Under the pieces are notes generated by a model that saw only the letters and a list, made by a program, of their open reading frames with translations, did not search any database and had not been told where the DNA came from. From positions 1 through 25,334 of IMG/VR virus record IMGVR_UViG_3300034283_001607: DNA of 25,334 nt; one strand, 5' to 3'. The translations under genes and the position numbers were made by a program. Source of the stretch: a virus. How positions within the stretch are numbered: position 1 is the stretch's first letter; each line of letters opens with the position of its first letter. Positions 19,261-25,334 of this stretch are shown here, in pieces.

Positions 19261-20894
19261 GCGCTCTGCGCGATTACCAGCGTAGAGCCATTGACCAGCT
19301 CTACGAATGGTTTGCTAAGAACGATAGGGGCAATCCCTGCATTGTCATGCCGACAGGGTCAGGCAAGAGCCACATCGTGGCTTCTTTGTGCAAGGAGGCC
19401 TTGCAGCAGTGGCCAGAGACGCAAATCCTGATGCTGACGCATGTCAAGGAGCTGATTGAGCAGAACGCGGAGAAAATGCTTCAGCACTGGCCTGAAGCGC
19501 CGCTGGGCATCTACTCGGCCAGCGTTGGCATTAAGCACATTGACAGCATCACGTTCGCCGGCATCCAATCCATCTGGCGCAAAGCCAGCCTAATTGGGCA
19601 CATTGACCTCATCGTGATTGATGAGTGTCACCTCGTATCGCATCGGCAGCAGGGCACCTACCGCCAATTTATTGACGACCTAAAAGCCATCAATCCAAGC
19701 CTGCGAGTTATTGGTCTGACCGCAACTCCGTACCGGCTAGGGCATGGCCTAATCACTGAGGACGGTGCGTTGTTCGATGCGCTCATTGAGCCTGTGAGAA
19801 TTGAGGAGCTGGTGCTAAAGAATTTTCTGGCGCCGCTCAGGAGCAAGCTGACAAAAGAGAAGCTTGACGTTAGCGGGGTCAAAAAGCGTGGCGGCGACTT
19901 CGTTGAGCATGAATTGCAGGCCGCTGTCAACAAGCCCCAAAAAACCGCTGCGGTTGTCGAGGAAGTGATTGGGCTAGCCGGCGACCGCAGGGCGTGGCTG
20001 TTTTTCTGCTCTGGCGTTGACCATGCGTTTGCTGTGCGCGACGAGCTGCGCGGCAGGGGCATCAGCGCTGAGACGATCTACGGAGAAACTCCAAAGCGCG
20101 AACGCGAAGAAATCATTGCGGACTACCGAGCAGGAAAAATCAGGGCATTGACAAATGCCAACGTCCTGACGACTGGCTTTGACTATCCCGATATTGACCT
20201 CATCGTGATGCTGCGCCCAACCATGTCGCCGACCCTCTATATGCAAATGGCCGGGCGCGGGATGCGGCCGAAGTCGCACACCGACCATTGCCTTGTGCTG
20301 GACTTCGCTGGCGTCGTTGAGACGCACGGCCCTGTCACCGCAGTCAATCCGCCAAAGAAAGGCACTGCGGGCGCTGGAGAGGCTCCCGTGAAGGCATGCC
20401 CGGAATGTCATGAGCTAGTGGCCATCGCTGCGAAAGAGTGCTCGGCCTGCGGTTACCAGTTCCCGGCACCGGAGGAAAAGAAATTTCGGCTGCGCGATGT
20501 TGACATCATGGGCATTGAGGGCGAGGAGATGAGCGTAACGTCATGGCATTGGCGCCGGCACATCTCGCGCAGCAGCGGTTCAGAGATGCTGGCAGTGTCG
20601 TATTATGGCGCCCTATCCGACCCGCCTATCACCGAGTACCTGACGGTAATGCATGAGGGTTTTGCCGGCAACAAGGCAAAAACCTTGATGATGAGCATTG
20701 CCTTCAATGCCGGCGCAAAAACCTCTGAGCTGGTCGGCGCAGACCTAACAGAAGCAGCGAAAATTTTGAACTATGCGAAACCTCCGAAGAAAATCAGTTG
20801 CCGCCGCGACGGCAAGTATCACCGCGTCATCCGCCGAGACTGGGCGCCTGCCGACCGAGCACGAGGAGCAGAGACTCTTAGTGCAATGGTTTAG
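19257..20894 (+). CDS. SF2 DEAD/DEAH-type helicase with zinc ribbon
   Basis: A 545-residue helicase with all main SF2 motifs: ALRDYQRRAI (Q-like), Walker A MPTGSGKS (31-38), LTHVKEL (Ia), DECH (122-125, II), LTATPYR (III), LTNANVLTTGFDYPDI (V) and QMAGRGMRP (VI). After the two RecA lobes a zinc ribbon follows (CPECHEL and CSACGY, Cys381/384/395/398). The start is TTG at 19257: its TTGA overlaps the stop of the nuclease gene, GGAAG lies just upstream, the Q-like motif begins within a few residues, and no ATG is available before motif I. Coupling to the nuclease suggests that the two act together, as in AddAB-like end processing. Confidence 0.92.
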   Translation: MSALRDYQRRAIDQLYEWFAKNDRGNPCIVMPTGSGKSHIVASLCKEALQQWPETQILMLTHVKELIEQNAEKMLQHWPEAPLGIYSASVGIKHIDSITFAGIQSIWRKASLIGHIDLIVIDECHLVSHRQQGTYRQFIDDLKAINPSLRVIGLTATPYRLGHGLITEDGALFDALIEPVRIEELVLKNFLAPLRSKLTKEKLDVSGVKKRGGDFVEHELQAAVNKPQKTAAVVEEVIGLAGDRRAWLFFCSGVDHAFAVRDELRGRGISAETIYGETPKREREEIIADYRAGKIRALTNANVLTTGFDYPDIDLIVMLRPTMSPTLYMQMAGRGMRPKSHTDHCLVLDFAGVVETHGPVTAVNPPKKGTAGAGEAPVKACPECHELVAIAAKECSACGYQFPAPEEKKFRLRDVDIMGIEGEEMSVTSWHWRRHISRSSGSEMLAVSYYGALSDPPITEYLTVMHEGFAGNKAKTLMMSIAFNAGAKTSELVGADLTEAAKILNYAKPPKKISCRRDGKYHRVIRRDWAPADRARGAETLSAMV

Positions 20895-21183
20895 GCGGTC
20901 TTACCCTGATGTGCGGATTTTTGCAATTCCCAACGGGGGCGCCCGAAGCCCGGCAACTGCCGGGCGTCTCAAGGCCGAGGGCGTCAGTGCTGGCGTCCCT
21001 GACCTTTTCGTTCCGGCTATGAATCTTTGGATTGAAATGAAGCGCCAGAAGGGCGGCTCTCTGTCAGCAGAACAGAAGGACTGGGCGGAGCATTTGAGAG
21101 GCCTCGGCTACGAGGTTCTCGTAGGCCGAGGATTTGAGGATGCGAAGCAGCAAGTCTTGCAGTTTGCTATTCGGCGCTCCTGA
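20773..21183 (+). CDS. VRR-NUC domain nuclease
   Basis: A small VRR-NUC (virus-type replication-repair nuclease) protein, up to 136 residues. Motifs: EHEEQRLLVQWFRR (Glu at about 31), IPNGGARS, GVPDLFVP (Asp77), WIEMKRQKG (Glu88, Lys90) and LSAEQKDWAEHLRGLGYEV. Stand-alone versions in phages are taken to act as structure-specific nucleases, perhaps Holliday-junction resolvases. The ATG at 20773 has no clear ribosome site and overlaps the helicase gene by 122 bases. The domain itself needs only a start near residue 28, so an internal non-ATG start is possible. It ends 17 bases inside the convergent gene at 21167. Confidence 0.88.
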   Translation: MRNLRRKSVAAATASITASSAETGRLPTEHEEQRLLVQWFRRSYPDVRIFAIPNGGARSPATAGRLKAEGVSAGVPDLFVPAMNLWIEMKRQKGGSLSAEQKDWAEHLRGLGYEVLVGRGFEDAKQQVLQFAIRRS

Positions 21184-21376
21184 TAGCTTGAGCGCAGTCG
21201 TAAGGCGTTGCGCCCTCCGGCCAGTCCTGTAGCTGCTCGCAGATTTGAGCGCAGCGCTCGCGCTCAGCGGCGGCGACTAAAGCGGCGAAGCGTTCAAAGT
21301 AATCGATGAGACCGCCCTCCATCAGCCCTGTAAGCCCAGCTTCCCGCGCCAGCCGAATGATTTCTTCTCTAGTCAT
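21167..21376 (-). CDS. Small conserved phage protein (MTREEIIRLAREAG type)
   Basis: A 69-residue, all-helical protein beginning MTREEIIRLAREAG, with YFERFAALVAAAERERCAQI and ending in a helix DCAQAIRSAE. This pattern is very common in small phage and prophage genes of unknown function. It starts in an ATGA overlap with the gene before it and is the last gene of the leftward accessory run. Its 3' end overlaps the VRR-NUC gene tail to tail by 17 bases, with no terminator seen between them. Confidence 0.8.
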   Translation of the reverse strand: MTREEIIRLAREAGLTGLMEGGLIDYFERFAALVAAAERERCAQICEQLQDWPEGATPYDCAQAIRSAE

Positions 21377-21879
21377 TCCTGCCCCTCCGAACGTTCTATC
21401 TGCTCGATAATTTCTTCCGGCTGAGCATCCGCTTCGGGTTCTGGTGTTGGGTTGATAGCGCTCAAAAAATCTTCATCGCCAAGGGCGTTCCATCCTCCAT
21501 GAAGTTCGTAGTGGACGTTTGCCTTTTTATTTAAATGAAACCCTATCAGCCAAGATAAAACCTTAGAATCCAAAGGCACTCCACACTCTTTGACTTCTAA
21601 GTATGTAGATTCGCTTATAGTTCTCCAAGTGCAAATCACTTTTGAGACGCTTGGCTTAAGCCATTCAGGTAATGAGTTATCAACAAGCCACACGCATTTA
21701 TATGTTTTGCACGGGCTATGAGGTCTGTTGATATAGATAGCGCATCCGTTTTCCGCTACAAAATGACAGGGACGCCCTGCATACATCATCTTGTCGTGGA
21801 TATTTGCATACAGCCATCCTTGACAACACATCGTGCAGCCGCCACAAGATCTATCATAATCCGTAATCAATTCGTTCAT
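21373..21879 (-). CDS. YkgJ-like CxxCxxCC metal-binding protein
   Basis: A 168-residue protein with the N-terminal signature CGGCTMCC (Cys12, 15, 18, 19), then GRPCHF, GCAIYINRPHSPCKTYKC (Cys46, 57, 62). These eight cysteines match the YkgJ/UPF0153 family of putative zinc- or iron-cluster proteins; its activity is unknown. The C-terminal 30 residues are acidic and Pro-rich. The ATG at 21879 is chosen because the motif begins ten residues later and ATGA overlaps the preceding gene (21876-21879). The DNA is more AT-rich than its neighbours, which suggests separate acquisition. It may have a redox or protein-modification role; not assigned. Confidence 0.78.
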   Translation of the reverse strand: MNELITDYDRSCGGCTMCCQGWLYANIHDKMMYAGRPCHFVAENGCAIYINRPHSPCKTYKCVWLVDNSLPEWLKPSVSKVICTWRTISESTYLEVKECGVPLDSKVLSWLIGFHLNKKANVHYELHGGWNALGDEDFLSAINPTPEPEADAQPEEIIEQIERSEGQE

Positions 21880-22244
21880 TTTTTGCCCCTCCGCACATAC
21901 ACCGCCGTGCCATCTGGCCAGACCGCTGCGGCGTTTTCGGCGAACGCGGCCAACATCCACCGCCCGCCATACGTCCCGTCAATGGTGCCGATGAACTCGT
22001 ACTCATCTTGCTCCTCGGCCTCCATTTGTTCGACTGCAATGGCGTTGTGATAGCGATTAAATTCAATGTTTTCCAGCGCCTCATCAAGCTGCTGGTGTGT
22101 TTCCGACAAACACACTAGTGCGTCCTCGCGCAGGGCTTCGCGCAGGGCGAAAATCAGTTCTGCGGTGTGAATGCTGTCATGCGCCCATTTCGGAGATTCC
22201 CAGCGTTCGACCACAGCTTCCGCCGCTTCTCGTAACTTACTCAT
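21876..22244 (-). CDS. Conserved hypothetical phage protein
   Basis: A 122-residue acidic protein starting MSKLREAAEAVVERWESPKW, a beginning shared by many small phage proteins with a helical AEALRE-type segment (here ELIFALREALREDA). The middle is acidic (VEQMEAEEQDEYEF) and the end mixed (GRWMLAAFAENAAAVW, YVRRGKK). The function is unknown. The start at 22244 is supported by the eight-base overlap with the preceding gene and by family resemblance from MSKLREAA onward. It ends in an ATGA overlap with the YkgJ-like gene. Confidence 0.75.
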   Translation of the reverse strand: MSKLREAAEAVVERWESPKWAHDSIHTAELIFALREALREDALVCLSETHQQLDEALENIEFNRYHNAIAVEQMEAEEQDEYEFIGTIDGTYGGRWMLAAFAENAAAVWPDGTAVYVRRGKK

Positions 22245-22512
22245 CGCGAGCCTCGCTTTCTGCCGCAAGGGCGGCATACGCCACATCATCGATGTAGTCG
22301 TCTTCTCGGTACTGACCCTGAGAGCCCCGTACCTTTTTCAGGAGGCTCATAAACTGCCAGCCTTCGGTCACTGACAAGCAATGGCCATAAATGAGGTTAA
22401 ATGCCGCGACAGTTTTGGCCATTGAGCGCTCGCCCTCGGCGGTGTCCCTGCTGGCGGCGCGGTCTTCCATCTGGCCTCGCGCCTCGTTCAGGTAGTCATT
22501 TGCTGTCTTCAT
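22237..22512 (-). CDS. DUF6378-like conserved phage protein
   Basis: A 91-residue protein with the pattern ASRDTAEGERSMAKTVAAFN, GWQFMSLLKKVRGSQGQYRE and DDYIDDVAYAALAAE. I recognise this as the small family annotated DUF6378 in many phages of Gram-negative bacteria. Its function is unknown. The conserved RD..GERSM and DDY.D..AYAAL parts suggest a defined helical fold, perhaps with acidic metal ligands. It overlaps both neighbours (ATGA at 22509-22512 with the gene before it, eight bases with the gene after it). Confidence 0.85.
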   Translation of the reverse strand: MKTANDYLNEARGQMEDRAASRDTAEGERSMAKTVAAFNLIYGHCLSVTEGWQFMSLLKKVRGSQGQYREDDYIDDVAYAALAAESEARDE

Positions 22513-22874
22513 TTGTTTAGCTCCTCTTCAAGCTTTTTTATCCGGCGTTGCAGCGCCTTCAGGCGGTTCTTTTTGAGCCGCTTCTCTTTGATGGTCTCAA
22601 GCTCTGACGGCTCGTCAGACGGCTCATCAGCCTCGACGACCGGCGTCATATATTTTGGCTGGGGGCCGTCGAGATTGAGGCGCATGCGCCACGCCCGGCG
22701 GTGCAGGCCCTTGGCTTCCATTCGCGCCGCTCGGCTCATCGCCTCGGCCCATGCGGCCTCGTCAACAAAATACGGGCGAAAGCCGGCATCGCCGGTAATC
22801 TCTCCCTGATGGCTTGGCGAAAATCGCCCCCGGCCTACGCCGGAGTCTGATGTCTTGTGATGTGCTGCTGCCAT
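22509..22874 (-). CDS. Hypothetical protein with C-terminal coiled coil
   Basis: A 121-residue protein of unknown function. The N-terminus is polar and perhaps disordered. The middle holds VDEAAWAEAMSRAARMEAKG and a basic patch HRRAWRMRLNLDG. The C-terminal third (SELETIKEKRLKKNRLKALQ, then RRIKKLEEELNK) is a highly charged coiled-coil helix. It is preceded by an ACAGGAGACCAAC ribosome site that matches those of the early block. It couples by ATGA to the next gene. Confidence 0.72.
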   Translation of the reverse strand: MAAAHHKTSDSGVGRGRFSPSHQGEITGDAGFRPYFVDEAAWAEAMSRAARMEAKGLHRRAWRMRLNLDGPQPKYMTPVVEADEPSDEPSELETIKEKRLKKNRLKALQRRIKKLEEELNK

Positions 22875-22889
22875 GTTGGTCTCCTGTTG

Positions 22890-23087
22890 TTATTTAGGCC
22901 GGCTCAGGCCGGCAGCTCGGTAGTAGCCCTCGCAGGCCTTGCAGTTAGGGCTGAGCCCCTGCTTGGCGCCGGCCGGAGGATAAAAAGAATCTGTTCGCTT
23001 GCGCTCCCCGCATTTCGCGCAGGGGCGCCAGCCCATTGATTCCGCAAGCCGTCGCGACTCGCGGTGCCATCCACTTTCTGGCTTCAT
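22890..23087 (-). CDS. Small zinc-finger protein (two CxxC pairs)
   Basis: A 65-residue basic protein with CAKC (Cys23, Cys26) and CKAC (Cys49, Cys52) separated by a SFYPPAGAKQGLSPN loop. This spacing and the F-x-G-L-x-P-x-CK-x-C pattern match the zinc-binding part of HNH/endonuclease VII-like phage proteins, but the catalytic histidine and asparagine are absent, so it is probably only a nucleic-acid-binding finger. It starts in an ATGA overlap with the previous gene (23084-23087) and is followed by a 15-base gap. Confidence 0.75.
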   Translation of the reverse strand: MKPESGWHRESRRLAESMGWRPCAKCGERKRTDSFYPPAGAKQGLSPNCKACEGYYRAAGLSRPK

Positions 23088-23277
23088 CGAGCGTAGTGGA
23101 CAGGCCGCTCGTAGCGGCCGGTCTCGTCGCGGTAAACGCTGACCTGACGGCCATGACGGCTGCCGTCATACCAGCACCAGCGCCGGGTCTCACCCTGCGC
23201 GATGGGGCTGCTGGAGCAGTCCCAAGCGTCGAGCAGGCCTTCAGCCGACAGGGCGGCGTTCAGTGTGGGGAAGTAGT

Positions 23278-23281
<4 letters not shown>
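23084..23281 (-). CDS. Small hypothetical protein
   Basis: A 65-residue protein of unknown function (YFPTLNAALSAEGLLDAWDC, then WCWYDGSRHGRQVSVYRDET). It has a beta-rich, aromatic second half with several Trp and Tyr, and no known motif. It sits between two genes with ATGA overlaps at both ends, which supports its being translated as part of the run. Confidence 0.7.
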
Positions 23282-23535
<254 letters not shown>

Positions 23536-23551
23536 TCTATGTCTCCTTGTG

Positions 23552-23719
23552 TTAGGCCATCAGGTTTTCAAATGGTGCTTCCGAAAGCTGCACCCAGATT
23601 TCAATAGAGGGAACGTCGCACGGTTCCCACACATTAAGCCCCCAGCTAAACCATCGGTATCCATCGGTTGCCCATCTGTTTCTTGAGCAAGGCATTTCAA
23701 AAACTCGGATTTTTTTCAT
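23552..23719 (-). CDS. Small hypothetical protein (55 aa)
   Basis: A short gene on the minus strand. A CAGGAGACAACA ribosome site is followed by ATG at 23719 and a 55-residue frame: KKIRVFEMPCSRNRWATDGY, then RWFSWGLNVWEPCDVPSIEI, ending in SEAPFENLMA. Many aromatic residues (five Trp) and no known motif. It is separated by 16 bases from the acidic-tail gene. Its stop context (ATGGCCTAAC on the coding strand) is identical to that of the gene upstream, so the two may be distant relatives or share an intergenic cassette. The function is unknown. Confidence 0.7.
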   Translation of the reverse strand: MKKIRVFEMPCSRNRWATDGYRWFSWGLNVWEPCDVPSIEIWVQLSEAPFENLMA

Positions 23720-23761
23720 TGTTGTCTCCTGATGCCCCGGCTCAGCACCGGGGCGGTTGCG

Positions 23762-23938
23762 TTAGGCCATGAAGTCTTCAGAGCGCTCGGCCAGCTCGGC
23801 CAGCTCCTCCATCATCTTCGGGGTCATCTCCTCCCCGATGATGATGAGGGCGAGGTCGCTGGCTCGCGCCAGCTCCTCGGCGCTGAGCGCCGGGAGGTAC
23901 TTGGCCAGCTCGGCCTTAAACATATCGACCTTATTCAT
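23762..23938 (-). CDS. Small acidic helical hypothetical protein (58 aa)
   Basis: A 58-residue protein beginning MNKVDMFKAELAKYLPALSA, followed by an almost wholly helical acidic part (IIIGEEMTPKMMEELAELAE). The ATG at 23938 is chosen because AACAGGAGAGCGAC lies just before it; the frame is open far upstream but only across the promoter and an opposing gene. It is the first gene behind the leftward promoter at 23968-23996. No known domain. Confidence 0.7.
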   Translation of the reverse strand: MNKVDMFKAELAKYLPALSAEELARASDLALIIIGEEMTPKMMEELAELAERSEDFMA

Positions 23939-23967
23939 GTCGCTCTCCTGTTGTTGTTGAGGAGCGA

Positions 23968-23996
23968 ATTGTAAGGCCTGATTTGCAGGCCTGCAA
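23968..23996 (-). promoter_or_regulatory. Leftward promoter of the accessory run
   Basis: On the minus strand TTGCAG (23996-23991) is followed after 16 bases by TTACAA (23974-23969), then the leader to the gene at 23938. The -35 box lies within the 14-bp perfect palindrome TTGCAGGCCTGCAA (23983-23996), so a symmetric repressor site may overlay the promoter. The opposite rightward promoter at 24033 begins with the same TTGCAGGCCT. Confidence 0.55.
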
Positions 23997-24032
23997 TAGG
24001 TCTTAAAAAGATATTTTATTTTAAGAAAGTAG

Positions 24033-24060
24033 TTGCAGGCCTTAAAACATTTGCTTAAGA
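24033..24060 (+). promoter_or_regulatory. Rightward promoter of the 24 kb block
   Basis: TTGCAG (24033-24038), 16 bases, then TTAAGA (24055-24060) inside CTTAAGATTAGC, a 12-mer shared with the early promoter at 14584-14595. The region between the two divergent promoters is AT-rich (24001-24030). It would drive the genes from 24089 including the stand-alone methyltransferase. Confidence 0.6.
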
Positions 24061-24088
24061 TTAGCTCTCCAGCAAAAAGGACAAGGTC

Positions 24089-24436
24089 ATGACCAAAACA
24101 GTTTATGAGTGGGCCGTCGAAGCAGTCACCGTATCCAGCGAGGACATTCTTGACATTAATCACGCGCCTGAGCTTGATTTCTACAGCACCGACCAGTTGC
24201 GTCTTGCCGTTAACGGCACGCAGTGGATGAGCGAGGATGACGAGCCTGAGCTGATGTTCTACCGGCTCGCCTTGACCAAAAAAGTGTACGAAGGCCCAGA
24301 CGAGTACGACGACTTGCTCCACATGGACTATGCCTACGTCAACAGCGCTGGCGAGTTCGACGAGTTCGACGATGCCGGCGGGCTGCCTCCGGTGAAGTAT
24401 CGCAAAGAGCTTGTGACCAACATGAGGAGAATCTAA
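24089..24436 (+). CDS. Hypothetical acidic phage protein
   Basis: A 115-residue, strongly acidic protein of unknown function (YEWAVEAVTVSSEDILDINH, then GPDEYDDLLHMDYAYV, EFDEFDDAGGLPPVKYRKEL). No catalytic motif or membrane part. An AAAAAGGACAAGGTC leader gives a moderately good ribosome site. Its stop overlaps the next ATG by one base (TAATG). It is the first gene after the rightward promoter, so it should be expressed with the methyltransferase. Confidence 0.75.
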   Translation: MTKTVYEWAVEAVTVSSEDILDINHAPELDFYSTDQLRLAVNGTQWMSEDDEPELMFYRLALTKKVYEGPDEYDDLLHMDYAYVNSAGEFDEFDDAGGLPPVKYRKELVTNMRRI

Positions 24437-24654
24437 TGCGAATCGCAGACATCAACCGCAAGCTTGCCAAGGCCGGGCACCCGGTGAATTTGTACAGGGG
24501 CAACGGCTACCTGTATTTCGTCTGGAGCGACGGGGAAGAATTCATCGACGAGTCAGTGCCGGTTTGTTACTACAATCAGATGCCCGGCCAGTGGTGGCTG
24601 GCCGAGGCGCTGGGCTTTGCAGCGCGGTGCGCCGCTAGAATCAAGGGAGAATGA
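24436..24654 (+). CDS. Small conserved hypothetical phage protein
   Basis: A 72-residue protein (MRIADINRKLAKAGHPVNLY, then RGNGYLYFVWSDG and GQWWLAEALGFAARCAARIK). The opening 'NRKL...G....L..GxGYFYF' pattern recurs in small proteins of many phages of Gram-negative hosts; no function is known. A ribosome site AGGAGAAT lies in the end of the preceding gene. Coupled by a TAATG junction. Confidence 0.75.
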   Translation: MRIADINRKLAKAGHPVNLYRGNGYLYFVWSDGEEFIDESVPVCYYNQMPGQWWLAEALGFAARCAARIKGE

Positions 24655-24657
24655 TCA

Positions 24658-24876
24658 GTGTTGTACAAATTCTGCACCCCGCCCGATGTCGAAAACTTGG
24701 AAATCAAGAGCCTGACCGACAACTGCGCGGTCATTATCCAGTCCATGCCCAAGCCGTGGCGCGGGCCTTATTGTGTAATTCTGGTGGACTGCGACGGCGA
24801 GGGCATCATCGGCCCGCGCCGCTTTTATCAGAGCCTTGAAGATGCCAAGGCTTATGTTCACTCAAACTTTAAGTAA
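24658..24876 (+). CDS. Small hypothetical protein with GTG start
   Basis: A 72-residue protein (YKFCTPPDVENLEIKSLTDN, then YCVILVDCDGEGIIGPRRFY and SLEDAKAYVHSNFK) with an apparent alpha/beta pattern but no known domain. GTG at 24658 is proposed as the start: AAGGGAGAA lies about eight bases upstream and no in-frame ATG is near. TTG one codon later would also work. It ends ten bases before the methyltransferase start, with the TAAGGAGG signal for that gene overlapping its stop. Confidence 0.68.
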   Translation: MLYKFCTPPDVENLEIKSLTDNCAVIIQSMPKPWRGPYCVILVDCDGEGIIGPRRFYQSLEDAKAYVHSNFK

Positions 24877-24885
24877 GGAGGAATT

Positions 24886-25334
24886 GTGAATGAGCTGGCT
24901 TTATTCGCAGGCGCTGGTGGAGGAATACTCGGCGGCAAACTGCTCGGATGGCGAACCGTCTGCGCCGTTGAGTGGGAACCCTACGCAGCTTGCGTACTTG
25001 CCGCCCGACAAAATGACGGCATTCTCCCGGCTTTCCCGATTTGGGATGACGTTCAAACCTTTGACGGCAGACCGTGGCGAGGCATTGTTGACGTTGTATC
25101 TGGCGGATTTCCGTGCCAAGACATTAGCAGCGCAGGAAAAGGGGCTGGAATTGATGGGGAGCGCTCAGGGATGTGGCGAGAAATGGCGCGGATCATCGGC
25201 GAGGTACGACCCAGATTCGCGTTCGTGGAAAACTCACCAGTACTCACTTCTCGGGGGCTTGACAGAGTTCTCGGAGACTTGGCCGAGATGGGGTTTGATG
25301 CGAAATGGGGAGTTGTTTCCGCAGCAGACGTTGG
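24886..25334 (+). CDS. Stand-alone C5 cytosine-DNA methyltransferase (partial, cut by window end)
   Basis: The first 149 codons of a Dcm-type methyltransferase. Motif I is LALFAGAGGGILGGKLLGW (residues 4-22), motif II holds VEWEPYAACV, motif IV is GGFPCQDISSAGKGAGI with the catalytic Cys in PCQ, and motif VI is FVENSPVL. The start of motif VIII (SAADVG) is reached at the edge. The start is GTG at 24886, set by a near-perfect AAGGAGG five bases upstream; the ATG four bases on is in another frame. The enzyme would methylate cytosines at a defined short site, probably to protect phage DNA from restriction. Unlike the fused methyltransferase at 6490-9297 it keeps the canonical PCQ. Confidence 0.93.
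   Translation, partial: MNELALFAGAGGGILGGKLLGWRTVCAVEWEPYAACVLAARQNDGILPAFPIWDDVQTFDGRPWRGIVDVVSGGFPCQDISSAGKGAGIDGERSGMWREMARIIGEVRPRFAFVENSPVLTSRGLDRVLGDLAEMGFDAKWGVVSAADV

Noticed and set aside
23939-24322. Upstream extension of the 58-aa acidic gene
   Set aside because: It would cross both divergent promoters and lie opposite the 115-aa gene; the ribosome site fits the ATG at 23938.

Overview
The window looks like part of a tailed double-stranded DNA phage genome (Caudoviricetes) or a closely related prophage. It carries terminase small and large subunits, a portal gene, giant 'polyvalent' multidomain proteins, a primase-helicase, and a phage recombination module, packed as many tiny genes with ATGA-type overlaps. 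GC-rich codon use, strong AAGGAG ribosome sites and sigma70-like TTGACA promoters suggest a Gram-negative, probably pseudomonadotal, host. No host gene, tRNA or rRNA was seen. Tail, capsid and lysis genes must lie outside the window.

Layout. (1) 1-12194, mostly minus strand, is the packaging/late block. In transcription order it holds two small genes, TerS, TerL, a small SFCARMGGMPG-motif protein, a 935-aa protein (N-terminal helical region, ADP-ribosyltransferase-like domain, C5 cytosine methyltransferase), a 164-aa protein, a 1343-aa protein with a PcfJ-like domain, and the portal gene, whose frame is broken near 166-174. A three-gene plus-strand cassette (5308-6012), ending in a small XRE-type regulator, is inserted against the direction of this operon. 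(2) 12195-12414 is non-coding and holds fourteen GTAC tetramers, many about one helical turn apart. (3) 12415-14439 minus is a Toprim/RecA-fold primase-helicase. (4) 14440-14642 is a divergent control region with matching TTGACA boxes on both strands and an inverted repeat. (5) 14643-21183 plus is the early block. Four small unknown genes are followed by a zinc-motif protein and a recombination set: a Sak4-like ATPase, two accessory proteins, a DUF669-type ssDNA-binding candidate, a Cas4/AddB-like Fe-S nuclease, an SF2 helicase and a VRR-NUC nuclease. (6) 21167-23938 minus is a tightly overlapped run of small accessory genes, including a YkgJ-like CxxCxxCC protein, a zinc-finger protein and a protein with a long acidic tail. 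(7) 23939-24088 is a second divergent promoter region built around AGGCCT palindromes. (8) 24089-25334 plus holds three small genes and then a second, stand-alone C5 cytosine methyltransferase cut by the window edge.

How the parts may work together. The early block replicates and recombines the genome. The methyltransferases modify it. The late block packages it. The large polyvalent proteins between terminase and portal match the class proposed in the literature to be delivered with phage DNA to counter host defences, but that role is inferred here from domain content only. The features most worth follow-up are the ART-methyltransferase fusion, the phased GTAC array, the inverted regulator cassette, and the paired promoter regions.
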